NCBI GenBank assembly: GCA_050330975.1
Contig: JBHJHK010000133.1
Coordinates: 1-9,752, forward strand
DNA length: 9,752 bases
Reading direction: 5' to 3'
Source: JBHJHK01 sp050330975
GTDB taxonomy: Bacteria; Pseudomonadota; Gammaproteobacteria; Competibacterales; Competibacteraceae
Shown here: one piece after another, positions 1 through 6,880 of the stretch
Layout of the letters: each line of letters opens with the position of its first letter
Numbering within the stretch: the first letter of the stretch is position 1
The notes under the pieces: generated by a model
What the model saw: the letters and a program-made list of their open reading frames with translations, nothing else
The model's database searches: none
Told to the model about the DNA's origin: nothing
Made by a program: the position numbers and the translations under genes

Positions 1-721
1 CGGCCAGGGAGAGTTCCCACCCCAAAAACAAGGCGTGGTAGCACTCGATAAAGCCGGCAAAGGGGTGCAACCAAAACAGCGGGTGATAGGCCTCGGGTAC
101 CAGGGCTTTGGGATAGAGAATGGGGGCGGCGTAGAACAACAGCTGCAAGACCACTGGTAATGCCTGGAGGAGATCCCTCAGGTGGACGCTCACCACCGCC
201 AACGCCAGACCGAGCCCCAGACAGGCCAGCAGTTGCCAACCCAGCAACAAGGGCCACCACAGCCAACGCCAAGCCAGGCCCTCGCCGTGGCTTAGCAACA
301 GCAAAGCCAACACCACCGTGCCCACCACCTGGGGCACCGCGCTGGACACCACCACCGTGGCGGGAATGAGCCCCAGGGGAAAGGTCATTTTTTGCAAAAA
401 CTGCTCTTGGGCCACCAGGGAACCCGCCGCCCGGGACAAGCCTTCGCCGATGGCGAGCCAAGGGAGGAACCCCGCCAGCAAAAAAAAGAAAAAACCCGTC
501 TCAGGGGCGCCGTCATCCCGGGGGATGCGCACCTGCAAAATGCGGGCAAACACCAGGTAAAACAGGGCTATGGTGGCCAAAGGCGCCAGCAATGCCCACA
601 GCCCGCCGCCGATGGAGTCGGCGTAGCGGGTCTTGAGGTCGCGCCGCAGCCACAACCAAGCCAAATAGCCATGGGACGGGCCGGGCAAGCGGCGCCGCAA
701 AGGGGCCAAGGACGGGGTCAC
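1..721 (-). CDS. ABC-2 type polysaccharide export permease (Wzm/TagG type), C-terminus cut off by the window edge
   Basis: This is the inner-membrane subunit of an ABC exporter that would move a finished, lipid-linked polysaccharide (O-antigen, capsule or S-layer glycan) across the cytoplasmic membrane together with an ATPase (Wzt/TagH type) not seen here. The window contains 240 codons; the family usually has about 260-280, so only the end is missing. The N-terminal cytoplasmic part carries the typical Arg-Asp-Leu-Lys-Thr-Arg-Tyr-Ala-Asp-Ser stretch (residues 27-36). Hydrophobic segments follow near 42-60, 76-92, 118-143, 153-178 and 186-203. The Arg-Asp-Leu (182-184) followed by Tyr-Ala-Ala-Pro-Ile-Leu-Tyr-Pro (197-204) is characteristic of polysaccharide ABC-2 permeases. 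The start is a GTG at 721-719 that overlaps the stop of the upstream glycosyltransferase as GTGA. Ribosome binding is weak, which suggests translational coupling. A run of four Phe codons (77-80) is encoded by T6-C-T8. Confidence 0.87.
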   Translation of the reverse strand, partial: MTPSLAPLRRRLPGPSHGYLAWLWLRRDLKTRYADSIGGGLWALLAPLATIALFYLVFARILQVRIPRDDGAPETGFFFFLLAGFLPWLAIGEGLSRAAGSLVAQEQFLQKMTFPLGLIPATVVVSSAVPQVVGTVVLALLLLSHGEGLAWRWLWWPLLLGWQLLACLGLGLALAVVSVHLRDLLQALPVVLQLLFYAAPILYPKALVPEAYHPLFWLHPFAGFIECYHALFLGWELSLA

Positions 722-2061
722 GGGGTATTGGGTAGGGCCTTGGAGGGCGCGTCCTGGGGCAGGCCGCTCCCCGTCTCCTCCCCCCGTTGGCTGCCCCGCA
801 CCTGGTGGAAGTAGTCGCACACCCGTTCCGCCTCGGTCTCCCAAGCTGTGGCCTTGGCAAAGGCCAAACCCCGGGTTCTGAGCCCCGCCGCCAGGTCCTC
901 GTCGCCCAGTACCCGCAACAGCGCCGCCGCCAGGGCTTGAGGCGTGGGGTCGGCCAGCAGGGCGTTGTCTTCGTGGCGCAACAACCAGTCGACGTTGCGC
1001 CCGTTGTTGGAGACCACAGGGCAGCCACAGGCCATGAGCTCCAAGGGCAGCAAGGAGATGTTGGTCAGCGACAGCACCAAACCCACGTCGCACTGGCTGT
1101 AGAGCTCCGCCAGCTCCTCGGCGCTCACCACCCCGGCGTTGAGGTGGATAAAGGGCATGTGATAGCCGCTGGAATCCCAACCGGCCAACACCACATGGAG
1201 ATCGGGATAGACGGCGTGGACCCGGCCCAGGGCCAACAGCCCCAACTCAAATCCCCGCCGCGGGGTGACGTGGCGGGCGTAGAAAAACACCCGCTGGATG
1301 CGGTCGCGCCGGGGCCTTGGATAGTGGTGGTGCTTGTCGTAGGAAAAGGAAAACGGGTAGGCCTTGATGCCGTAGCCCGCCATGGTTTCCGCCAACCAGT
1401 CTCCGGCGGTGATGGCGGCGCTGAAGCCAAAGCGGTAGGTGGCCTCGGCAAAGGCGTACTCGCTGCCCACGGGGAAAAACCAGGGCTCGAAGTCCTGGAC
1501 AAAATAGACCTTGTGGCGGGTGGCCCCAAAGCGCTCGACGGCGTAGGCCGTCTGCCAGCCGGTGGCGACGGTGAACTCGGCAGGTGTCAAGGCCTCCTCT
1601 CCCAAGGCGACCTCGGCCTCCAGGGGTTCAAAGTGGCGGCAGATGACCTCCTTGGCCGCCGCGCCGCTCTTGAACTGGGTGGGCCCGACGATGATCAGCC
1701 GCTGGCGGCAACCCCGGCGCTCCAGGTGGGCCACCATGCGAAAAATGGTGCGGTGGCCGCCGCTACCCACCTGGAAGTCGGGGATGACCCAGTTGAAGCT
1801 CCAAGGCGGTGGCGCCACGGCCTCGGCTGGGGCCTCGGGGGCTTGGGCGGCGTCGCGGCGGGGATCGTCGAGGAATTGGTAAAAGTCGAACACGTCGATC
1901 TTTAACGCCTGGGTCGAACGGCGCCACGAGGGCTTGATGAGGGTCTGGTAGGCGTAGTGGAGGGTGCCTGTGGCTCCCAGGGTGCGGAGCAGCCAGGGCA
2001 AGCGCCGGGCCTTTCGCACCAGACGCCACAGGGTCTGCCGCAGGGCGGTGGTCGAGGGCAT
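718..2061 (-). CDS. WsaF-like glycosyltransferase (GT4 type, probable rhamnosyltransferase)
   Basis: The 447-residue protein is a probable cytoplasmic glycosyltransferase adding sugars to a surface polysaccharide. It has the hallmarks of the WsaF rhamnosyltransferase group: an N-terminal Rossmann half with Trp-Val-Ile-Pro-Asp-Phe and a Gly-Ser-Gly-Gly-His loop (91-103), the segment YFVQDFEPWFFPVGSEYAFA (186-205), and a C-terminal nucleotide-sugar half with Phe-Phe-Tyr-Ala-Arg (259-263), Val-Leu-Ala-Gly-Trp (291-295) and SLTNISLLPLELMACGCPVV (331-350). Glu341 matches the second Glu of the GT4 EX7E motif. The position of the first Glu is Thr333, which I believe is a family trait rather than damage. 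The ATG at 2061 is chosen because it lies 23 nt after the GT2 stop and the recognisable sequence begins just after it. The reading frame stays open further upstream, but only as a shadow of GT2. No clear Shine-Dalgarno sequence precedes the start. The substrate is inferred, not shown. Confidence 0.85.
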   Translation of the reverse strand: MPSTTALRQTLWRLVRKARRLPWLLRTLGATGTLHYAYQTLIKPSWRRSTQALKIDVFDFYQFLDDPRRDAAQAPEAPAEAVAPPPWSFNWVIPDFQVGSGGHRTIFRMVAHLERRGCRQRLIIVGPTQFKSGAAAKEVICRHFEPLEAEVALGEEALTPAEFTVATGWQTAYAVERFGATRHKVYFVQDFEPWFFPVGSEYAFAEATYRFGFSAAITAGDWLAETMAGYGIKAYPFSFSYDKHHHYPRPRRDRIQRVFFYARHVTPRRGFELGLLALGRVHAVYPDLHVVLAGWDSSGYHMPFIHLNAGVVSAEELAELYSQCDVGLVLSLTNISLLPLELMACGCPVVSNNGRNVDWLLRHEDNALLADPTPQALAAALLRVLGDEDLAAGLRTRGLAFAKATAWETEAERVCDYFHQVRGSQRGEETGSGLPQDAPSKALPNTP

Positions 2062-2084
2062 GGTTGAACTTGGTTGGGGGTGGG

Positions 2085-3089
2085 TTAGGATTTTTGCAGG
2101 GCGCCATCCCTGGACGAACGCCGGGTCAGCCAAGTGGGCAAGACGTGGGGGTGGTTGCCGGCGTACATCCCCAAGAGCTTCGCCAGGGTGAGACTCGGGG
2201 TCCAAAACCACCAGTAGAGACGCGTTGGCCAAGAAGGGCAATCGGCGGCGATCCAGCGCCAGTCCCGGAGGGTCAACCGCACCCCCTGGCGGAGCACGTC
2301 CCATTTCCTGGGCATGAGATCATAGCCGAAGTGACGCTTGAAAGCCCGCGACTCGTCAAAGGCCCGGCGGTAACTCTCCCACACGCCCAAATTGTGGGAG
2401 TGGTACACCACGGCATCGGGGGCATAGGCCTTGCCGTAGCCGGCCTCGATGATGGCTTTGGCCCACTGCTGGTCTTCGGCGAAGTCCACCTCGGGGAGGG
2501 GAATCTGCTCCCAGATACGGCGGCGAAGGCAGGCGTTGTTGCTGGAAAAAAAGTGCAAAAACTGCCGGTAACCCACCTCGGCCCCGTAGCGGGCCGGATC
2601 TTCCAAGTGCACCACATTGGCCGTCTCGCCAAAGCCCCGAAAGAAGTTGGCCAGGTCCCGGGCGATGGCTGGATGGGACCCGGCGTAGGCCAGATGGCGG
2701 CCAAAGGCCCCGGCCACCTCCACCGGGGCCTCCTGTTCCGCCGCCGCCACCAAGTGGTTTAGCCAATGTTCGTCGCTGGGCAGGGCGTCTTGGGTGATGA
2801 ACACGATAAACTCACCCGTGGTCAGCTCTGCCCCCAGGTTGCGGGTGCGGCCGTGGCCAAAGGCCTCGGGGGCAATCTCCACCACCTGCACCCCCAGGGC
2901 CTGGACGGTGGCCACCGAGCCATCCCCGGAGCCCGAGTCGATGACCAGCACCTCAAAGGGCCACGGGGTGGCTTGCTGCAACACCGCCTGGAGCACTTCT
3001 TTCAGGAGCGGCCCGCCGTTTTTCACCGGAATCACCACCGAAGCCTTGGGGGACTGGCGGGTGTCCCCGGCGCCACCTGGGGCCGTCAC
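2085..3089 (-). CDS. GT2 family glycosyltransferase (rhamnosyltransferase-like)
   Basis: This 334-residue inverting GT-A glycosyltransferase probably acts at the cytoplasmic face of the membrane in polysaccharide assembly. It begins with the family signature Ala-Ser-Val-Val-Ile-Pro-Val-Lys-Asn-Gly (16-25). Asp51-Ser-Gly-Ser-Gly-Asp-Gly-Ser is the nucleotide-binding loop. The stretch HGRTRNLGAELTTGEFIVFI (79-98) is followed by Thr-Gln-Asp-Ala-Leu-Pro (99-104), the DXD-like metal site common in GT2 rhamnosyltransferases. Ser-Ser-Asn-Asn-Ala-Cys-Leu (182-188) and Glu205-Asp206-Gln-Gln-Trp supply the acceptor and catalytic-base region. The C-terminus (about 285-310) is aromatic and may lie on the membrane. 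The start is a GTG overlapping the gspD stop as GTGA, with a GGGGAAG ribosome site just upstream. It is followed after 23 nt by a second glycosyltransferase. The donor sugar (dTDP-rhamnose) is inferred from family resemblance. Confidence 0.9.
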   Translation of the reverse strand: MTAPGGAGDTRQSPKASVVIPVKNGGPLLKEVLQAVLQQATPWPFEVLVIDSGSGDGSVATVQALGVQVVEIAPEAFGHGRTRNLGAELTTGEFIVFITQDALPSDEHWLNHLVAAAEQEAPVEVAGAFGRHLAYAGSHPAIARDLANFFRGFGETANVVHLEDPARYGAEVGYRQFLHFFSSNNACLRRRIWEQIPLPEVDFAEDQQWAKAIIEAGYGKAYAPDAVVYHSHNLGVWESYRRAFDESRAFKRHFGYDLMPRKWDVLRQGVRLTLRDWRWIAADCPSWPTRLYWWFWTPSLTLAKLLGMYAGNHPHVLPTWLTRRSSRDGALQKS

Positions 3090-5464
3090 GGCGCTTCCCC
3101 CGCCGCCGGCGCTGGGTTGGTTGGGTCTGGCAACGACAACTGATTGGGACCGTCGGGGTCGACGACCCCAGGGGTCAGGGGCTCCAGCTGGGGCAGGGGC
3201 TGGAGGTTGACGCTGTTATTTTGCAAATCATCCTCCAAAAACGGCAACAGGCGGTTCATCCGCCGCCGGATCTCTTCGGTGATTCGGGTGGCATCTTCGG
3301 TGTCTTGCAACACCCGAGGCGTCAACAGCACCAGCAGCTCGGTGCGGCTGCTGCTCTCCGCCGTCGTGCCAAACAGCGGCCCCACCACCGGGACCTTGTA
3401 CAAGAAGGGCACCCCGCCCCGGGTATCGCGGACCTCCTCCTCGATGAGGCCCCCCAACACGATGGTCTGGCCGCTTTTCACCACCACCCGGCTGGTGATG
3501 ACCCGTTCGAAGAACGAACGTTGACCGGCCACGGGGTCTTCTTCCCCCACGTCGATGACCTCTTGTTCCACGTCCATCAACACCAAGCCACTGGCATTGA
3601 TCTTGGGTTGGACCCGCAGCGTCACCCCGGTGTCGCGAAACTGCACCGATTCGGTGGTGATGCCGTCGTCCACCACCGTGGACACCACCGGTTGCTCGGT
3701 ACCCACCCGGATCTCGGCCTGCTGGTTGTCCACCACCAACACCTGGGGCGATGAGAGAATCTGCAGTTTGGATTCCGCCGCCAGGGTGCGCAACAGTCCC
3801 CGGACAAAACCGGCGCTGTTGGTGACCACATAGGCGAATTCGTTGACGTCCAGGGGACTCAGGGCGTTGTCTAGGGTTTGGGTGGAGGTGTTAAAGCCCA
3901 ACACCGCCCGGCCATCGAGGTCGTTGATGTCCAGACCGTTTTTGAAGAACCACTGGAGGCCGTATTCCAGGGCACCACTCAAGGTGACCTCGGCGATGGT
4001 GGCCTCGATGAGCACTTGGCGCGGGGTGATATCGATGCTCTGCAGGGCGCCCAAGATCTTTTCGTAGGTCTGGGGATTGGCCCAGATCAGCAGGGAATTA
4101 TTCTGGACGTCGGGGATGATGCGCAACTCGTCGAAATCGTCGCCCCCGCCCCCACTGGCGGAGGCGACGCCCCCGCCGCTCGGCCCCAACCGCACCGGTT
4201 GGTTACCGCTCCCCTCACGGCGGGCAGGGGGCTCCGCCGGGGCCTGGGGCGGCGATGCCGTGGCCTGCATGAGGCCAAAGGCGCTTTCCCGCTCCTCGTT
4301 GTTGCTGCCGACGGTCCCCGGCGAAGTGAGGGTGGTGGGGGTGCGCCCCGGGGCTACCCGCCCACCGCTGCGGCTGCTCCCGCCGCCGCTGGCGTTGAAC
4401 ACCTCGCTCAACACCCCGGCCAAGTAGTCGGCGTCGCCGTTCTGCACCTCGTAGATGTAAAGCCGCTGGCCCCCGGCGCCATCGAGGCGCTCGATCCACA
4501 CCGCTGCCTGTTGCAGGTAGTCGGGTTGGGGCGAAATGACGATCAAGGCGTTGAGGCGAGTCACGGGGACAAAGCGCAACAACCCCCCCATGGCGCTGTC
4601 GGGTCCCTGGCTCAACACCCCCTCCAGTTCGGTGGCCAGGGTCTGGGCGTCGACATTTTCCAACACGAACAACCCCACCGACATCCCCTCCAGCCAGTTG
4701 ACGTCGAAGATGTCGATGGTCTCGGCCAAAGTTTCCAATTCCTGGGGAGTGCCGGCCAGGATCAGCAAATTGCGGGTGGCGTCCACCAGCAAAATGCCCC
4801 CCTCCGGGGCGAAGGGGCGGAGGATGTTCTCCATCTCCGTGGCGGCCACGTACTGCAGGGGAAAAATTCTCACCCCGTAGCCCGCGCCTCGGCTGACCCC
4901 GAGCCTGGGGGATAGGTTGCCGGAGACGGCGTTGGCCAAGGGCACCACCCGGTAGAGGTCCCCCTCTTCCAAAAGGGCAGCGCCGTTGGCCCGCAACAGG
5001 GTCTCCAGGGTGGGGAGCAGGGCATCGGGGGCCAGGGGACCGCTGGTGTGGACCGTCACCTGGCCCTGGACGGCGTGGTCGATGAAATAATTGAGGCCCA
5101 GCTCCGTGAATACCACGTGGACCAGTTCTCGGATGTCCACCCCGTCAAACTGGAGTTCCAAACCGCCGTTGAGCTCCCGCAGGCCCGAGGGCTGCCCCCG
5201 GGCGGCCCGCCGATTGATAAACGAACCACTGCCGGGGTAGAGGGACACCTGGGGAGGCCGCTCCACTTCCGCCGTCAGCGCCGTGGTCACCACGGGCTCA
5301 GGTGGAGGATTGTCGGGCTCCACCCCGCTGGGACGCCCCTCGGGGGCAGCCGCGGGCTCTGGAGTGGTCTGGCAGGCGAGCAGGGGCATGGCCAGGGCCA
5401 AGGCCCAAGCCCAACGCCCCCTGAGGAACCGAGATCGAGAGCCCCGACGGGCGGAGTTGTCCAT
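3086..5464 (-). CDS. gspD: Type II secretion system secretin GspD, lipoprotein form
   Basis: The 792-residue protein forms the outer-membrane channel through which folded exoproteins leave the periplasm. A signal segment (about 16-30) ends in a lipobox Leu-Leu-Ala-Cys with Cys31. Gln follows the Cys, so Lol sorting to the outer membrane is expected. Domains in order: N0 (about 101-176), N1 (about 197-255), N2 (about 262-328), N3 (about 334-475) interrupted by a Gly/Ser/Pro-rich insert at about 358-443, the secretin domain (about 480-717) with the signature VPFLYKVPVVGPLFGTTAES (685-704) and Glu-Leu-Leu-Val-Leu-Leu-Thr-Pro (709-716), then a C-terminal tail of about 75 residues that becomes Pro/Asn-rich. 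The ATG at 5464 is chosen because it gives the signal peptide; the longer open frame to 5836 is antisense-like Pro/Arg/Gly shadow over gspN. An AAGG site lies 11 nt upstream. The length exceeds the usual 650-700 because of the insert and the tail. Lipidated secretins are known (XpsD, HxcQ) and can avoid the need for a pilotin. Confidence 0.96.
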   Translation of the reverse strand: MDNSARRGSRSRFLRGRWAWALALAMPLLACQTTPEPAAAPEGRPSGVEPDNPPPEPVVTTALTAEVERPPQVSLYPGSGSFINRRAARGQPSGLRELNGGLELQFDGVDIRELVHVVFTELGLNYFIDHAVQGQVTVHTSGPLAPDALLPTLETLLRANGAALLEEGDLYRVVPLANAVSGNLSPRLGVSRGAGYGVRIFPLQYVAATEMENILRPFAPEGGILLVDATRNLLILAGTPQELETLAETIDIFDVNWLEGMSVGLFVLENVDAQTLATELEGVLSQGPDSAMGGLLRFVPVTRLNALIVISPQPDYLQQAAVWIERLDGAGGQRLYIYEVQNGDADYLAGVLSEVFNASGGGSSRSGGRVAPGRTPTTLTSPGTVGSNNEERESAFGLMQATASPPQAPAEPPARREGSGNQPVRLGPSGGGVASASGGGGDDFDELRIIPDVQNNSLLIWANPQTYEKILGALQSIDITPRQVLIEATIAEVTLSGALEYGLQWFFKNGLDINDLDGRAVLGFNTSTQTLDNALSPLDVNEFAYVVTNSAGFVRGLLRTLAAESKLQILSSPQVLVVDNQQAEIRVGTEQPVVSTVVDDGITTESVQFRDTGVTLRVQPKINASGLVLMDVEQEVIDVGEEDPVAGQRSFFERVITSRVVVKSGQTIVLGGLIEEEVRDTRGGVPFLYKVPVVGPLFGTTAESSSRTELLVLLTPRVLQDTEDATRITEEIRRRMNRLLPFLEDDLQNNSVNLQPLPQLEPLTPGVVDPDGPNQLSLPDPTNPAPAAGEAP
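3094..3100 (-). promoter_or_regulatory. Ribosome-binding site of the GT2 gene (GGGGAAG)
   Basis: This purine-rich GGGGAAG in the coding strand lies 4 nt before the GTG that overlaps the gspD stop. It sits inside the last gspD codons and supports coupled translation across the T2SS-glycan junction. Confidence 0.45.
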
Positions 5465-5475
5465 GCGGTGTTGTG

Positions 5476-5479
5476 CCTT
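5476..5479 (-). promoter_or_regulatory. Weak ribosome-binding site of gspD (AAGG)
   Basis: The 35-nt gap between the gspN/C-like stop and the gspD ATG is the longest non-coding stretch in the window. It holds AAGG 11 nt before the ATG. This supports the start that gives a lipoprotein signal peptide. I see no promoter or hairpin in the gap. Confidence 0.4.
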
Positions 5480-5499
5480 GTTGTGGTCGTGGATGGGGT

Positions 5500-6195
5500 T
5501 CAGCGGTTTTGGAGTTCCCGACGGCGGCGCTCCCGCAGCGCCGCCCGCCGCTGGGCGGCGGCTTGCCGCACCTGGCGCAGGCGCTCCCGCTGGCGCTCGC
5601 TCAACCGCGCCGCCTTGTCGGAGGCCGCCTCCACCGGCGCCTCGACCCGTTCTTGAGCCCGGGGGCTCCCCTGGCGTTGGAAGCTGCGTTGGAGGGTCAA
5701 GGTCTCGGCTCCCACCCCGGCCCGGGTCAAAGCCACTTTGTCCCCTTCGGGTTCCCCCAAGCGCCAACCGTCGACGCTGCTGCCGGGGCGCAGCCGGCGG
5801 GGCTCCCCCTTGGCCCGGTCTTCCACCAACATCCAAGTGTTGCCGTTGAGGCGCATGATGCCCAACAAAGTGAGCTGCGGCGGATCGGGCTCCTCGGGGG
5901 GCGGGGGCTCGGGGACGGCGACCTCCGGCTCCTCGGGCTCGGGGGGCGGCGGCCGTCGGGTGTCGTGGAACGACGGCCGCTCGACAATTTCTCGATAGTG
6001 GGTCTCGGGCTCTGGGAGGCGCTCGTCGAGGGCGCTGGCGACGTTGGGGCCGGCGGCGTCGGCCAACGCCGGACCGTCGATGGCGGGGGGCGGCGTCAAC
6101 TGGGGGGGGTTGAGGATGCTGTAGGACAGCACGCCCCCCGCCGAGGCGGTCACCAACGCCCCGATAACGCCCTTGACGGCGCGGTGCAAGGCCAT
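5500..6195 (-). CDS. gspN: GspN/GspC-like T2SS connector protein (XpsN type) without PDZ domain
   Basis: The 231-residue protein probably links the inner-membrane platform to the secretin, the role of GspC in other T2SSs. It has a short cytoplasmic N-terminus, one transmembrane helix (about 9-28), a periplasmic Pro/Glu-rich linker (about 80-106), and a small beta-rich domain (about 107-172). That domain contains LTLLGIMRLNGNTWMLVEDR (108-127) and an Arg-Pro-Gly-Ser-Ser-Val-Asp-Gly-Trp loop, which resembles the GspC homology region that contacts the GspD N0 domain. There is no PDZ domain. The last 40 or so residues (191-231) form a predicted Arg/Ala/Glu-rich helix, ending with an Arg4 cluster and Asn-Arg. 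Its place between gspM and gspD matches xpsN in Xanthomonas, where XpsN is taken to replace GspC. The ATG is 1 nt after the gspM stop and is preceded by GGAGG at 9 nt. The symbol follows the xps position; gspC would be an equally fair functional label. Confidence 0.8.
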   Translation of the reverse strand: MALHRAVKGVIGALVTASAGGVLSYSILNPPQLTPPPAIDGPALADAAGPNVASALDERLPEPETHYREIVERPSFHDTRRPPPPEPEEPEVAVPEPPPPEEPDPPQLTLLGIMRLNGNTWMLVEDRAKGEPRRLRPGSSVDGWRLGEPEGDKVALTRAGVGAETLTLQRSFQRQGSPRAQERVEAPVEAASDKAARLSERQRERLRQVRQAAAQRRAALRERRRRELQNR

Positions 6196-6196
6196 G

Positions 6197-6880
6197 TCAG
6201 GTGGCCTCCCGGGGCAAAAACCCCGCCAGCTCCAAGGTGATGGTGAGCTGGGTGTCCGTCTCCAGGGCGATGGGCCGCCGCTGCTCGCCGGCCGCCCCCC
6301 CCTGGACCCGCCGGCGCTGGCGGATGGTCCGGGCCCGCACCTGGAGGGTGTCCACCAGCAGCAGCGGCGGCTTGGACTCCAGTTGGTAGAGGACTTTGTA
6401 GAGGACGTCCACCGGCCCCGTGAGCTGGGCGCGGATGGCCACCCGCTCGACGCCGTCGACGCTGTCGCTGGGCAGCACCTGGGTGCTCACCAATCGACCT
6501 CCGGTCTGCTGGACCACGGTGCGCAGCCGGCGCTGGAGGTCGGTGGCCGCCAACACCGGGGTGTTGGGGGGCAGGTAGTAGGCCTCGATGGAGCTGTCTT
6601 GGCGGATGGCCTGGAGCTGGGCCTCCAGCTTGGGCTGGGAGGCCACCAGTTGGCGGTAGCGCACCAGGCGCTCCTGGAGATTTTGCTGGGATTGGCGGTA
6701 GTAGTGGTAGCGCTCCAACCACACGGCGTTAAAGAGAACGACCCCCACCCCCACCAGGGCCAGCAATAGCCCGAGGGCGGCGTTCCGATGGTTCAGGGAG
6801 GGGACACTCCCGGTGGTGGGCGATGCAGCCTTTGGGGCTCTGGCAGACGAGGGAGCCTTGCGGCGTAGCAAAGGCATCAT
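6197..6880 (-). CDS. gspM: Type II secretion system inner-membrane platform protein GspM
   Basis: The 227-residue bitopic protein would pair with GspL and stabilise the GspE-GspL-GspF assembly platform. A basic cytoplasmic tail (1-30) is followed by one transmembrane helix (about 34-54). Next comes a likely coiled segment rich in Gln/Arg/Leu (about 55-95) and a ferredoxin-like periplasmic domain (about 100-222) with Ala-Ile-Arg-Ala-Gln-Leu-Thr-Gly-Pro (148-156) and the phrase Val-Leu-Tyr-Gln-Leu-Glu-Ser (163-169) before a hydrophobic strand at 172-181. It fits the T2SSM_b subfamily found with PilN-like GspL proteins better than the Klebsiella/Vibrio GspM type. The start is the first of two tandem ATGs at 6880, which overlaps the gspL stop as ATGA, with GGAGG 10 nt upstream. 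The open frame extends much further upstream, but that part is a Pro/Gly/Arg shadow of gspL. Confidence 0.87.
   Translation of the reverse strand: MMPLLRRKAPSSARAPKAASPTTGSVPSLNHRNAALGLLLALVGVGVVLFNAVWLERYHYYRQSQQNLQERLVRYRQLVASQPKLEAQLQAIRQDSSIEAYYLPPNTPVLAATDLQRRLRTVVQQTGGRLVSTQVLPSDSVDGVERVAIRAQLTGPVDVLYKVLYQLESKPPLLLVDTLQVRARTIRQRRRVQGGAAGEQRRPIALETDTQLTITLELAGFLPREAT
6205..6209 (-). promoter_or_regulatory. Shine-Dalgarno site of the gspN/C-like gene (GGAGG)
   Basis: GGAGG in the coding strand lies 9 nt before the ATG at 6195, within the last codons of gspM. It supports this start, which places the transmembrane helix near the N-terminus. Confidence 0.65.

Noticed and set aside
513..1028. 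171-codon minus-strand frame across the junction of the glycosyltransferase and permease genes
   Set aside because: It is out of frame with both conserved proteins and lacks motifs of its own; both real genes are clear in this region.
787..1905. 372-codon open frame on the plus strand
   Set aside because: It is antisense to the WsaF-like glycosyltransferase, rich in Gly/Gln/His/Val with no recognisable motif, as expected for a shadow frame in GC-rich DNA.
2062..2304. 81-residue N-terminal extension of the WsaF-like glycosyltransferase
   Set aside because: It overlaps the C-terminal coding region of GT2 and has no glycosyltransferase features; the ATG at 2061 sits just after the GT2 stop.
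3878..4915. 345-codon open frame on the plus strand
   Set aside because: It is antisense to the conserved secretin coding region; the protein is low in recognisable structure and has no start context.
5465..5836. N-terminal extension of GspD to a start at 5836
   Set aside because: The extension is Pro/Arg/Gly shadow sequence overlapping the gspN/C-like gene and would bury the lipoprotein signal; the ATG at 5464 is far better.
5040..6195. Possible hidden regulator or small gene in the Pro/Glu-rich region of the gspN/C-like gene
   Set aside because: Frames on both strands were considered; all are simple-composition shadows of the Pro/Glu linker and secretin N-terminus.
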